Position numbers and translations under genes: made by a program
Shown: piece by piece, positions 1 to 7,594 of the stretch
Layout: each line of letters opens with the position of its first letter
How positions within the stretch are numbered: position 1 is the stretch's first letter
Notes under the pieces: generated by a model
Told to the model about the DNA's origin: nothing
Seen by the model: only the letters and a program-made list of their open reading frames with translations
The model's database searches: none
NCBI GenBank assembly: GCA_020636955.1
Contig: JACJWY010000015.1
Coordinates: forward strand, 1 to 56,513
Direction: 5' to 3'
Length of the DNA: 56,513 bases
DNA from: Thermoleophilales bacterium
GTDB taxonomy: Bacteria > Actinomycetota > Thermoleophilia > Solirubrobacterales > 70-9

Positions 1-527
1 GAGGCGAGGTCTTCCCGTTCGATCAGGCGCGAAAACAGGGAGTCCAGGTTTTTGAGTTCCTGGTCGGTGAAGCTGCTTGCGAGCTTCACGGCGCCGACCG
101 CCCGGCCCATCAGGGCGGCGTTGGTCACCTCGTGACCTTGGTCGGTGAGGCTGACCAGCCGGCGGCGGCGATCCTCGGGGTCCTCGACCCGGGAAACCAG
201 ACCCTTGCGGACGAGGCTGTCAACCGCGCGACTGACCGCCGGCATCGAGGCCCCGGTCGTGCCGCTGATGTCGGCCAGGCAGAAGTTGTTCTGCGATTCG
301 AAGACGCCGAGACCCATCAGGGTCTTGAACTCGAGGAAGGAGAGCCCGTGGGCATCCGCTTCGAGCAGTGCGGTGGTCGCCGCGCCGTAGGAGAGCATCC
401 GGCGGAAGAGCGTTCCGAGTTGCAGCGCAACCCTGAGCGACTCGGGCGAGGCGTTGTCGATCAGCTCCTGCCCGGCCGCTGCGGCTTCGGCCGGTCCGCT
501 CGTTTCCATGGCTCCCATATCGGTCAT
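1..527 (-). CDS. MarR-family transcriptional regulator (C-terminus cut by window edge)
   Basis: The reverse strand from an ATG at 527 reads an uninterrupted MarR-type winged-helix protein of at least 175 residues that leaves the window before a stop. Residues about 60-120 carry the family pattern: an LSFLEFKTLM helix, a GASMPAVSRAVDSLV recognition helix, and the wing PEDRRRRLVSLTDQG. MarR proteins are cytoplasmic dimeric DNA-binding repressors, often released by small phenolic ligands. No Shine-Dalgarno sequence precedes the ATG; a promoter-like pair ends 6 nt upstream, so translation is probably leaderless. Internal ATGs at 518 and 509 are alternative starts. The regulated genes and ligand cannot be told from this window, though a palindrome in its own promoter suggests autoregulation. 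Confidence 0.85.
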   Translation of the reverse strand, partial: MTDMGAMETSGPAEAAAAGQELIDNASPESLRVALQLGTLFRRMLSYGAATTALLEADAHGLSFLEFKTLMGLGVFESQNNFCLADISGTTGASMPAVSRAVDSLVRKGLVSRVEDPEDRRRRLVSLTDQGHEVTNAALMGRAVGAVKLASSFTDQELKNLDSLFSRLIEREDLA

Positions 528-533
528 GCCAAG

Positions 534-562
534 ATACTTGCGCTTTCGCAACTATTTGTCAA
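534..562 (-). promoter_or_regulatory. Promoter of the MarR gene with embedded palindrome (candidate operator)
   Basis: On the minus strand TTGACA (562-557) and AAGTAT (539-534) are separated by 17 nt. The -10 ends 6 nt before the ATG, predicting transcription start at or next to the start codon. Between them lies TTGCG-cttt-CGCAA (538-551), a dyad placed where repressor binding would block RNA polymerase. TTGTCAA and TTGCCAA elements occur at 556-562 and about 572-578. That this is the autoregulatory operator is inference. Confidence 0.5.
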
Positions 563-701
563 TTGGAAAGGTTGCCAATGTGATGAACATCACAGGAACC
601 AGGGTCGAGTCCCCACTGCAGGTGAAGGCCGACCTCGACGTGGAAGTGGCCTCCCGCCTTCTCGGCCGGTGCTTTCCGGGTGACCGACTGCCGCCCGGGT
701 T

Positions 702-746
702 CGAGACGCAGAAAGTTGCCCGCATGAGGCAACTTTCTGCGTCTCG
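702..746 (-). terminator. Perfect 19-bp stem hairpin after the DUF4349 gene
   Basis: Positions 702-720 and 728-746 are exact reverse complements (19 bp) around a 7-nt loop. It starts 6 nt beyond the stop codon of the minus-strand DUF4349 gene. There is no U-tract, so it is either a non-canonical terminator of the kind often seen in GC-rich actinobacteria or a transcript-stabilising structure. Confidence 0.6.
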
Positions 747-751
747 TCGGG

Positions 752-2005
752 CTACTGGTCGTCTCCGAGGACGCGGCGGCGGGAGCGGCGAACCCAGGCG
801 CGGTTGAGCGCGAGGGCGATCAGCACAACGATGCCGATCGGGATCGCGACCGCCAGGGCGATCACGGTCACCCCGGCCGCGACACCAAGCATCTTGCCGG
901 CGTCATCGACCGCGTCGCCGAGGCCCCAGCCAGATGAATCGTCGCCTGACGCACCGTCACCGCCGGTCTCAACCCGCAGGTCCACCGGGGTGTAGTCCGC
1001 CCGCCGCTCCAGGCGGTTGAGCCGGGTCTCGTAGTACTCCTTCTCCTGCCGCTCGAAACGGATCTTCCGTTCGATTTCCGCCCGGTCGTCTTCGTCATAG
1101 GTGATTTCGAGTTCACCGAGCAGGCTCTTGATCTTCGCCTTTGAGTCGGCGATGTTGTCCTCGGCCCGGTTGGTCGGTGCGGTGATGTCGGTCAGCTCCT
1201 GGCTGCGCGACTTCAGGTCCGCGATGCCGGAGAGATCGGCCACCGCCTTCTCGATCTGCCCGGAAGGAATGAGCAGACTGAAGCTCGCCCCGGCAGTCCC
1301 CTCCTTGCCATCGACCACATTCGACTTCATCACGATTCCATGGTGATCATCGGTCACCTCGACCACCCTGTTGGCCACATCCTGGACCCCTTCCGGGTCG
1401 GTCCCAAGCGTGATTTCGGCCTCCTTCGCCACACCACGGTTCTGCGACAGGGACTTGCCGGCGGGCTGCACCTTGTCCAGCATCGCCGGCGGTATCGCCT
1501 GAGTTTCGCTCGCGCCGGTGCTGGAATTGATGGCGCCCGAAGAATCAGCCGATTCAGGCACAACCGACATGTCAGCACTCGCGTCTCCGGCGGTGGGAGC
1601 GCTCGCCCCGCCACTCGCTGGTTCCTCGGTCGCCACGGTCGCCACATCCGATGTCCCTGAGGAGTCGCTTCCGCCACCGTCCAGGCCAGAACCCGAATTG
1701 CCTGCGTTGACCGCGATCACAGTCACGATGAAGAGGACTCCGGCCATACCGGCGAAGGCCGGGATCACGGTGCGGTTTCCCGCCAGCCAGCGGCGAAAGC
1801 GCTCGCCGAGAGTTCCGATCCCTCCCTTGCCCTGCTTTCCCAGGGCGGCCTCGTCGGCCCACTGGGGCGGGAAGTGGTCGGCGACGGCCTGATCCAGCGT
1901 TTCCACGAATTCCGGTTCCGGGGTCGGGCGGTTCTCGCGGAGGGCGAGGGCCAGGTCACTGAGCTCGCGGTCGAGTCCGAAATCGTTTTCGTTGTCGTAG
2001 CTCAT
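752..2005 (-). CDS. DUF4349 membrane protein, probable partner of the adjacent sigma factor
   Basis: The protein is 417 residues. An acidic N-terminal region (1-70) precedes a membrane segment (about 80-100), then a long Ser/Gly/Ala-rich linker, and a DUF4349-type domain (about 195-345) with a charged coiled-coil stretch around ERKIRFERQEKEYYETRL. A second strongly hydrophobic segment lies at about 370-400 with a basic tail (RRSRRR). The start ATG overlaps the stop of the upstream ECF sigma gene (ATGA), so the two are almost certainly translated together. Known: DUF4349 proteins are bacterial envelope proteins of unknown role. Inferred: the cytoplasmic N-terminus may hold the sigma factor, making this an anti-sigma-like sensor. 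There is no obvious zinc-binding HxxxCxxC anti-sigma motif. Confidence 0.8.
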   Translation of the reverse strand: MSYDNENDFGLDRELSDLALALRENRPTPEPEFVETLDQAVADHFPPQWADEAALGKQGKGGIGTLGERFRRWLAGNRTVIPAFAGMAGVLFIVTVIAVNAGNSGSGLDGGGSDSSGTSDVATVATEEPASGGASAPTAGDASADMSVVPESADSSGAINSSTGASETQAIPPAMLDKVQPAGKSLSQNRGVAKEAEITLGTDPEGVQDVANRVVEVTDDHHGIVMKSNVVDGKEGTAGASFSLLIPSGQIEKAVADLSGIADLKSRSQELTDITAPTNRAEDNIADSKAKIKSLLGELEITYDEDDRAEIERKIRFERQEKEYYETRLNRLERRADYTPVDLRVETGGDGASGDDSSGWGLGDAVDDAGKMLGVAAGVTVIALAVAIPIGIVVLIALALNRAWVRRSRRRVLGDDQ

Positions 2006-2610
2006 CGGGCCACCTCCATATTCGGCGCTGGGCCATCTGTTGCTTCGGGTCCCGCTTCCAGCGCACTCCGAAGTCGTTTCATTGCGCGGTTGATGCGGGT
2101 GCCCACGTTGCTGGGCGAGTAGCCGGTCGCCTCGCCGATTTCGGTGTTGGTCAGTCCGGCGAAGAACTTGAGGGCGACGATCTCGCGGTCGGCCGGGGCG
2201 AGGGTGCCAAGGGCCGCCAGCAGATCGGCCCGCTGTTCGCGTTCGAGCACGGTGCCGGCCACCGAGCCGGGGGCTTCGATCCCGCCAGGCTCGATCCCCG
2301 GCATCTCGCGCCGGCGCTTCCGCAGCTCGTCCAGGGCGGCATTCCGGGCGATTCCGAAAAGCCAGCCCCGGGCGCTCCCCCGCTTCGGATCAAAGCGATC
2401 CCACTTGCGAAAGGCCCGTTCGAAGGCGAGCGCGGTTACGTCCTCCGCGGCAATCCGGTCGCGGAGCAACCCGGCCACGTACGAGTAAAGATCATCGCGA
2501 CTGCCCCGGTAGAGGTCCTCGAAAAGAGGTCGCGGCCCGCTCTTCGGACCGGACCGGGCGCCGGAAAGGGACGGGTCAGGTTGAGGGACCGGTTCAAGCA
2601 TGCCGTTCAT
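2002..2610 (-). CDS. ECF-family RNA polymerase sigma factor
   Basis: This RpoE-like (sigma-70 family, ECF) protein has region 2 recognisable as FEDLYRGSRDDLYSYV through FERAFRKWDRF and GWLFGIARNAALDELRKRRR. Region 4 follows as LAPADREIVALKFFAGLTNTEIGEATGYSPSNVGTRINRAMKRLR (segment about 130-180). It directs RNA polymerase to a small regulon, usually under control of a co-encoded membrane anti-sigma protein; here the overlapping DUF4349 gene fills that slot. The start is uncertain: ATG at 2610 is used, but ATG 2601, GTG 2643 and TTG 2661 are in frame, and the residues before the FEDLY segment are low-complexity Pro/Ser. No convincing Shine-Dalgarno separates them. Confidence 0.85.
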   Translation of the reverse strand: MNGMLEPVPQPDPSLSGARSGPKSGPRPLFEDLYRGSRDDLYSYVAGLLRDRIAAEDVTALAFERAFRKWDRFDPKRGSARGWLFGIARNAALDELRKRRREMPGIEPGGIEAPGSVAGTVLEREQRADLLAALGTLAPADREIVALKFFAGLTNTEIGEATGYSPSNVGTRINRAMKRLRSALEAGPEATDGPAPNMEVAR

Positions 2611-2667
2611 ACCCAGACTACGGAGACCCGGGCGATCCGTCACATCCCCGCCCGTCCACAAGGGTCA

Positions 2668-2781
2668 GTGGGTCGGTTTTCCGTCACCTGCCCCGGAAAT
2701 CCGACCCACCCGTACCTCCGAGGCTGATTCGCATGCTTCGTGGGTCGGAATTCCGGTTCGGGCACCGGCTATCCGACCCAC
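2668..2781. repeat. Two tandem hairpins built from four copies of GTGGGTCGG
   Basis: GTGGGTCGG occurs at 2668-2676 and 2740-2748, and its reverse complement at 2701-2709 and 2773-2781, giving two successive stem-loops. The first stem extends to 16 pairs with one mismatch (2668-2683 with 2694-2709). The second has a longer, imperfect interior. They lie immediately upstream of the ECF sigma gene in a stretch with no credible coding potential. They could be regulatory, a REP-like element or a transcription barrier. Confidence 0.6.
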
Positions 2782-2883
2782 CGGGGTGAAGCAGGGGCAT
2801 CGAAGGGGGAGTTGAAGGTGTTCCCGAGTGCTGTGACGCCCCCAGGGGCCGGTTCCGGCCCTCGTTTCGGCGGGTGGGCATGA

Positions 2884-2905
2884 GAGTTGTCCATATGGAC
2901 AACTC
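2884..2905. repeat. Perfect 22-bp palindrome
   Basis: Arms GAGTTGTCCAT (2884-2894) and ATGGACAACTC (2895-2905) form an uninterrupted dyad with no loop. That shape fits a dimeric DNA-binding protein site better than an RNA hairpin. It sits in the noncoding interval between the sigma factor and rubredoxin. A smaller dyad, GGGCCGG-tt-CCGGCCC, lies just before it at 2846-2861. Confidence 0.55.
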
Positions 2906-2949
2906 CGACAGGCATCTGCCCCGGGTTGGGGACGGGAAGCACCGAGAGC

Positions 2950-3018
2950 CCAGTTTGTGCCGGTATGTGGCACAAAGTGGAATCTCGCGACATGCCAACA
3001 CCCGGGTCGTGCACAGGG
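2950..3018. repeat. Dispersed intergenic repeat, copy 1
   Basis: A stem of CCAGTTTGTGCC (2950-2961) and GGCACAAAGTGG (2969-2980), 12 bp with one mismatch, encloses the loop GGTATGT. It is followed by TCTCGCGAC, TGCCAACACC and GGGTCGTGCACAGGG. The same elements in the same order recur at 26980-27060, over 24 kb away. Noncoding: the short ORFs here have no supporting features. The interval 2611-3029 otherwise holds only the palindromes listed. Confidence 0.65.
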
Positions 3019-3029
3019 GCCTCGGGAGT

Positions 3030-3209
3030 TCAGCCCTCGTAAGGCTCGAAATCTGTCTTGCGAGCCCCGCAGACCGGGCAGAACCAGTCCTCGGGAATGT
3101 CCTCGAAGGCGGTTCCCGGCGGGACGCCTCCGTCGGGGTCACCCTCGGCGGGGTCATAGATGAATCCGCAGGATTCGCAGATCCAAAGCTGGGAGGTCGC
3201 GGTGCTCAT
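3030..3209 (-). CDS. Rubredoxin
   Basis: This 59-residue protein starts at ATG 3209. Two cysteine knuckles, CESCG (11-15) and CPVCGA (44-49), together supply the four Cys ligands of a single Fe(SCys)4 centre. The GFIYDPAEGD and PEDWFCPVCG blocks are the rubredoxin signature, and the length is normal for the family. It is a cytoplasmic one-electron carrier for oxygenases or oxidative-stress reductases. The gene lies inside a much longer open frame whose upstream part has no domain. It diverges from the NUDIX gene with a 36-nt gap, so the two probably share a control region. No partner oxygenase is adjacent. Confidence 0.93.
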   Translation of the reverse strand: MSTATSQLWICESCGFIYDPAEGDPDGGVPPGTAFEDIPEDWFCPVCGARKTDFEPYEG

Positions 3210-3245
3210 GGCCGCCAGACTACCGGTGGCGGTACGGTTCAGGTT

Positions 3246-3905
3246 GTGAACTCGTTTCCCGAAGCCGGACCAGGGGAGGCAATCAATCTCGGCAAGCCCT
3301 CCGAGCCGCGGCCCGCTGCCACCATCCTGCTGCTGCGTGACCGCGAGCAACTCGGCACCCCCGAAGAGGGCCTGCTCGAGGTGCTGATGCTGAAGCGCTC
3401 GGCCGAATCGCATTTCATGCCGAGCGTCTGGGTCTTCCCCGGCGGCTCGCTGGATCCGGAGGACGGCGAGGGGCTCGACGGCCTTCGAACCTGTGCGGCC
3501 CGGGAGCTCGAGGAGGAAGCCGGGATCACGCTTGACCTTTCCAGCGAGTTGATCCCCCTGGCCCGCTGGGTCACTCCGGAGGTGGTCAAAACCCGCTTCG
3601 ACACCTGGTTCTTCCTCGCCCGCGCGCCGGAAGGCGTCGAGGTCAAGCCGGACAACTTCGAGATGACCGAGGCGCTCTGGATCAACCCGACCGATGCCCT
3701 CACGGCGGCCGGGGCCGGGGACATGGCGATCGTCTTCCCCACCCTCAAGCAACTCGAGGCGTTGGTGCCATCGGCGAGCACGGACGAGGCGATGAGCCGG
3801 GCCGCCGCCGATCCGAACGCATCGAAGGTAGTGCTGCCGAAGGTGATCGGGGACGAGCGGAACGCCCGGGTCGTGCTCCCGCACGAGGACGATTACCCGG
3901 ACTGA
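3246..3905 (+). CDS. NUDIX hydrolase
   Basis: The protein is about 219 residues from GTG 3246. The NUDIX box is recognisable but has an insertion between its Gly-Gly (FPGGSLDPED, near residue 66) and the catalytic helix AARELEEEAGI (near 87). That spacing is typical of the NUDT19-like branch acting on nucleoside-diphosphate-linked or CoA substrates. The Glu residues of REL-EE-AG would bind Mg2+. The frame stays open upstream to 2874, but that part overlaps the rubredoxin gene antisense and has no domain, so GTG 3246 is preferred; its ribosome-binding site is weak. It converges with the FUSC gene, with 1 nt between the two stop codons. The substrate cannot be assigned. Confidence 0.85.
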   Translation: MNSFPEAGPGEAINLGKPSEPRPAATILLLRDREQLGTPEEGLLEVLMLKRSAESHFMPSVWVFPGGSLDPEDGEGLDGLRTCAARELEEEAGITLDLSSELIPLARWVTPEVVKTRFDTWFFLARAPEGVEVKPDNFEMTEALWINPTDALTAAGAGDMAIVFPTLKQLEALVPSASTDEAMSRAAADPNASKVVLPKVIGDERNARVVLPHEDDYPD

Positions 3906-3906
3906 T

Positions 3907-6087
3907 CTACCCGGGCTGGCCTGCGACCTCGTCCGCCCGGCGGGCGTGGAACAGAGCGCGGGCGTGCTGGTTGAACCGGACACTGAGTTCGGCCAGGTAG
4001 GCGAAGTTCTCGTAGATCCAGATCCGGGCGATTCCGGCGCCGGGGCTTTCGGGCCCGGTGCCGCCGGATTCCAGCCGGGAAATCAGCTCATGGGGCAGCT
4101 GCGGATCGAGGGCCAAAGGGGCCGGTGGCGGGCTCGCCAGCTCGATCGCCTCGCCGACCCGCGAGTACCAGTCGGTGACCTCGCAGATCATCAGCTCGAG
4201 GCCGGGACTCGAATCACGGTCGGGTATCTCGAACCACGCCTCCTCCGGGATAAGTCCAAGCCCGTCGGCCACCCTCCGCAGCCTGAGGCCGGCCGCGGCC
4301 AGGGCCATCAGCGCTTCCGGGTCCACCTGCTCGCCCGAGGTTTCGTCCAGGTACTGGCGAAGCGCCGCGTCGAGCCGGTCCGAAGCCGCCAGGGACTCCT
4401 CCCAGTCAGGACCATTGTCGCCGGGCCTGCCATCCAGAACCGCAAGTCCACGGTTCTTAACCAGCTCCGAGCCGGCCCGCAGCGACTCGGCCAGCGCATG
4501 CCGGATCAACGCGGTTGCTCCCCGTGGCCAGATCAGCAGACCGACGACCAGGCTGACTCCGCAACCAACCGCAACATCCTGAATCCGGATGATCGCCACC
4601 TGCCAGCCGACCGGTTCGATCAGGTTGTAGAGGACCATGACCAGCACGGCGAATCCCGCCTGACCGGCTGCCAGGGAAAGCGCCCGGGGAGCGTAGGCGG
4701 CAAACAGGACCGAGAGCGGCAGGGCAATCCAGAGCAGCACTGTCGAATCACCGATCAGCGCGATTACCAGGGTTCCGATCAGGATCCCGACCATGGTTCC
4801 GGCCAGGGCCCGGGCGACCGACCCCCTGGTCCCGATCGCGTTGTTTCTGAGTACCGACAGCGTGCCGAGTACAACCCAGAAGGCGTTCTGAACCGAGAGC
4901 AGATCGGCCATCCAGACGGCAAGGGCGATTCCGATTGCGCCGCGGATGCTGTTCTGGAACCAGGACGAGCTCAGGGCCGAATGCTCGGTGACGATCCGGC
5001 CGGTTTCCCGCACCTGCCTGCGGCTTCTGACCGTAAACCAGGTCCAGGCCCTTCCCAGAAGGCCGGGGGCCCGCTCGCGCTCGGTCGCGATCTCAACCAT
5101 TCTTGACAGGTCCAGGGCCGCATAGGCAACCTTGCGCAACCTGAATTCATGCTCGAGCTGCCGAGCCTCGACTTCAATCCCGGCCCGGTCGACCTTGATC
5201 AGTTCGGTCGCGGAATTCTCGACCAGCTCGTCGAGATAACCGGTGACCGGAGCGACCGGAAGCGGCACGGCCTCGCCGTTCAGGACCTGGGAGGAAGCTT
5301 CGAGCAGGTCAGCGACGGCGGAGCGGAGGCGCCTGGCGTAGAACCCGTCGGCGTCGATGCCCGCACCGGGAATGGTGATCAGCCCGTGGAGCCAGCCCAG
5401 CTCCTCGACCAGCGAGGCGATCGCGGCGCTCACCCCCGTCGCTCCGGTCGGGCGATGGGGCGTTGCGACGAATCGGCGTCGAAGCGTCCAGACCTTTTCG
5501 CGTGCCGCCTCCCGCAACGACTCTGAGCCGGGGTCCCGGGCCAGCCTGGCCAAGGCGGCACACACGCGGGCCGATTGGCGTCGGAGCTCGCCGGTCCAGG
5601 GAAGTCGCCAGAGGAGGTAGGTCGCCGGTATGCAGATCACCGCCGCCAGCAGCCAGCCGGAAAGGCGGTCGTCTATCGCCGCATCCGGCGCCTCGATCAT
5701 CAGCGGCAGGGCGAGCAGCAGGACCGCACCGTTGCGGGCGGCGGCGATGTACGGGTTGACCACCCCGAGGAAAAAGATCAGGAAGGAAACCACTCCCGCA
5801 ACCAGTACGCCGGCGATGTTGACCCGGGTTGACAGGTAGGTGCCGAGGGCGATCAAGGCGCATCCGGCAAGCACCAGCGCGAGCCAGGCCCAGAAGCGCG
5901 GGCCTGGCCGCCCGGCAAAAGTGACCATCGCAAGGATGATGAAACTGCCGAAGGCGGCAAACGGAGTTGCACGGCCATCGAGGAACAGGGTGGCGAGCGC
6001 GAAGCAGACCGGCATGAAAATCGCGGTCCGCAGCGCCACCTTGAAGGCGGCCGGGTCGATCCGTTCAGTCAGCCGGGAAAGGAGCAA
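3907..6087 (-). CDS. FUSC-family (aromatic acid exporter-like) inner-membrane protein
   Basis: The protein is 726 residues with the two-halved FUSC/YccS architecture. A first cluster of hydrophobic helices (about 18-165) is followed by a soluble region rich in Arg and Glu, then a second membrane cluster (about 365-515, containing SSWFQNSIRGAIGIALAVW and LLIWPRG), and a long cytoplasmic C-terminal domain. The family includes fusaric-acid and hydroxybenzoate efflux components. The best start is TTG 6087, which overlaps the upstream gene by 23 nt; the next Met (codon 25) would cut into the first helix. It probably forms an operon with the DUF3137-like gene. The substrate is unknown. Confidence 0.85.
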   Translation of the reverse strand: MLLSRLTERIDPAAFKVALRTAIFMPVCFALATLFLDGRATPFAAFGSFIILAMVTFAGRPGPRFWAWLALVLAGCALIALGTYLSTRVNIAGVLVAGVVSFLIFFLGVVNPYIAAARNGAVLLLALPLMIEAPDAAIDDRLSGWLLAAVICIPATYLLWRLPWTGELRRQSARVCAALARLARDPGSESLREAAREKVWTLRRRFVATPHRPTGATGVSAAIASLVEELGWLHGLITIPGAGIDADGFYARRLRSAVADLLEASSQVLNGEAVPLPVAPVTGYLDELVENSATELIKVDRAGIEVEARQLEHEFRLRKVAYAALDLSRMVEIATERERAPGLLGRAWTWFTVRSRRQVRETGRIVTEHSALSSSWFQNSIRGAIGIALAVWMADLLSVQNAFWVVLGTLSVLRNNAIGTRGSVARALAGTMVGILIGTLVIALIGDSTVLLWIALPLSVLFAAYAPRALSLAAGQAGFAVLVMVLYNLIEPVGWQVAIIRIQDVAVGCGVSLVVGLLIWPRGATALIRHALAESLRAGSELVKNRGLAVLDGRPGDNGPDWEESLAASDRLDAALRQYLDETSGEQVDPEALMALAAAGLRLRRVADGLGLIPEEAWFEIPDRDSSPGLELMICEVTDWYSRVGEAIELASPPPAPLALDPQLPHELISRLESGGTGPESPGAGIARIWIYENFAYLAELSVRFNQHARALFHARRADEVAGQPG

Positions 6088-6739
6088 GCCCCGCGTTCCA
6101 GGGTCCGGCCGGGTAGGTGTGGATGCCGTCCTCGTCCATTTCCGCGTGAAGCCGCCGGAACAACTCGCCCGCGTTCTTCAGGGCCAGCTTCAGCTCCGCA
6201 GCGGAGCGTTCCCGCAGCCGCCAGAGGAACCAGAGCTGCCGGTCGTTTATCCCGAAGTCCACCTCGCGGTCGATCGTCGTCGTCCATTCGAGAAAACCAG
6301 GCGAGAAAAGCTCGCGCAAGGCAATCGGGTCGTGATCCTTCGGAACTGTTGCGAGGAAGCGCTGGTTGAACTCGAGTGATTCGAACTCCACCTTCAGCCG
6401 TGAGACCTTCTGCTTCACAAACTCGCCCGCATTCGCCTCGATCGACTCGACGTTGAAGGCGGGCACCACCTTGGCCAGGTCGGGCATATGGGCCTTGGCC
6501 AGGATCGCGGTCGGGACCAGCTCCTTGCGCATGAACCCGCCGACCTCCTCTTCATCGGCGTCGCAGCTGGCACCCCAGAAATCGGGGGCGAGGTGGCCGG
6601 TGAGCCGGTTGCCGCCACCCACGCAGAGCGCGACCGGCCCGTCAACCGGGTTTATCCCCCCGGTCTGCTCCCATTTGACCTCACCTTCGCCCTTGTAGGA
6701 AGACACGATCTGCTGCCACTGATCCGACTGATTGCCCAT
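6065..6739 (-). CDS. DUF3137-like protein of unknown function
   Basis: This 224-residue soluble protein starts at ATG 6739. The C-terminal half has the pattern FESLEFNQRFLATVPKD, then LFSPGFLEW, resembling the DUF3137 family. Members of that family often lie near lemA, which is 0.85 kb away here. That resemblance is recalled, not searched. There is no signal peptide or membrane helix, unlike many DUF3137 members, so the assignment is tentative. It overlaps the FUSC gene start by 23 nt. No Shine-Dalgarno is visible; a promoter-like pair ends 8 nt before the ATG, suggesting a leaderless transcript. Confidence 0.6.
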   Translation of the reverse strand: MGNQSDQWQQIVSSYKGEGEVKWEQTGGINPVDGPVALCVGGGNRLTGHLAPDFWGASCDADEEEVGGFMRKELVPTAILAKAHMPDLAKVVPAFNVESIEANAGEFVKQKVSRLKVEFESLEFNQRFLATVPKDHDPIALRELFSPGFLEWTTTIDREVDFGINDRQLWFLWRLRERSAAELKLALKNAGELFRRLHAEMDEDGIHTYPAGPWNAGLAPFPAD

Positions 6740-6747
6740 CGGCGATC

Positions 6748-6778
6748 ACCCTACCGAGGCTCGAAAAGTCGCCGTCAA
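6748..6778 (-). promoter_or_regulatory. Promoter for the DUF3137-like/FUSC pair
   Basis: TTGACG (6778-6773) and TAGGGT (6753-6748) are spaced 19 nt apart on the minus strand, and the -10 ends 8 nt before the ATG at 6739. The -35 overlaps the stop codon of the upstream NYN gene. The spacer is slightly long, so confidence is modest. Confidence 0.4.
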
Positions 6779-7383
6779 TCTCGGGAGATTAGGGGTATGA
6801 GCTGGTCGATTTCGACTGACGCCCAGCACGATCGAGCCAGATCCCTTCCATCGTTTCGCCAAGTCGCGTTGACAACTTTCAAGCCCCGATCCTGCACCCA
6901 TTCGACGGCGGGAATGTAGTCGGCATCGCTAGAAAGCAAGACTGCAACGTCGAAAGCACCCTCCGAAGCAAGGGATAGTAAGTCAGTAACGACAGCGGTA
7001 TCTACCCCTTTCTCCGGTGCCCAGCGAAATTCTTGACCGCAAGAAGGACACTCTTTGTGATCCTTGTTGCACTCTGGACAATGAATTGTTCTGTCCTTTT
7101 CTCGGCGTGCCCTAGTACTGACTCGGAAACTCGGTTGGCGGTCGAGAAAATTGTCTAGCCAATCCTTGAGGCGCGTGTCTCTTGTCGCGTTGTAGGAGGC
7201 GTAGACCAGAGTTTCATCCAGAGACAAGGTCCCCGAGATCCCAGCCGCAGCCAACTTCTTCTCGGTCTCAAGAATTAAGACCTGCGGAACCTTGGTCCAG
7301 TCAGCTCGGACTTGGCCGGCGCGCTTGTTCCAATTCAACTGAAAGTTCCAGAAATCTACAAAGACTCTTGCGCGAAAAACCAA
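6775..7383 (-). CDS. NYN-domain protein (LabA/DUF88-like putative ribonuclease) with a Cys-rich insertion
   Basis: About 202 residues from TTG 7383. The NYN (PIN-like) fold is indicated by VFVDFWNF near the N-terminus, with catalytic-type Asp and Asn, and by LLSSDADYIPAVEWVQDRG near the C-terminus, which supplies two further acidic residues. NYN proteins are Mg2+-dependent RNA nucleases. Between these blocks a CPECNKDHKECPSCG segment (C-x2-C-x7-C-x2-C) looks like a zinc ribbon that could bind RNA or a partner. The start is uncertain: the frame is open back to ATG 7524, but the extension has no domain and covers two hairpins. TTG 7383 follows a GGGGGAGAG purine run placed close to the codon. 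The gene is visibly AT-richer than its neighbours, suggesting horizontal acquisition. Confidence 0.75.
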   Translation of the reverse strand: MVFRARVFVDFWNFQLNWNKRAGQVRADWTKVPQVLILETEKKLAAAGISGTLSLDETLVYASYNATRDTRLKDWLDNFLDRQPSFRVSTRARREKDRTIHCPECNKDHKECPSCGQEFRWAPEKGVDTAVVTDLLSLASEGAFDVAVLLSSDADYIPAVEWVQDRGLKVVNATWRNDGRDLARSCWASVEIDQLIPLISRD

Positions 7384-7415
7384 CTCTCCCCCGTTTCCCA
7401 AAGTTGCAAAAATTC

Positions 7416-7468
7416 GGGGAACGTCTTCACGTTCCCCGGGAACAAAATTTACCTGAGAATTTCTCAGG
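7416..7468 (-). other. Two consecutive hairpins in the leader of the NYN gene
   Basis: GGGGAACGT (7416-7424) pairs perfectly with ACGTTCCCC (7429-7437) around CTTC. CCTGAGA (7452-7458) pairs with TCTCAGG (7462-7468) around ATT. If translation starts at 7383, both lie in the 5' untranslated region about 30 and 70 nt upstream. They may regulate the message or serve as a substrate of the encoded nuclease; this is inference. Confidence 0.45.
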
Positions 7469-7594
7469 CAGGTATGTAATGAAGGAGATGGTATCACCGT
7501 TTCTCGGGGATGGCAACCCGTCATGAGCGTGGCGAAATCGCCTACTCGCGGGTAGGATGCCCGCGATGCTCATTTCAACCGAGGAGACTTGCCT

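Noticed and set aside
2874..3245. N-terminal extension of the NUDIX protein
   Set aside because: It would run antisense through the rubredoxin gene and a 22-bp palindrome and adds no domain; GTG 3246 gives a normal NUDIX protein.
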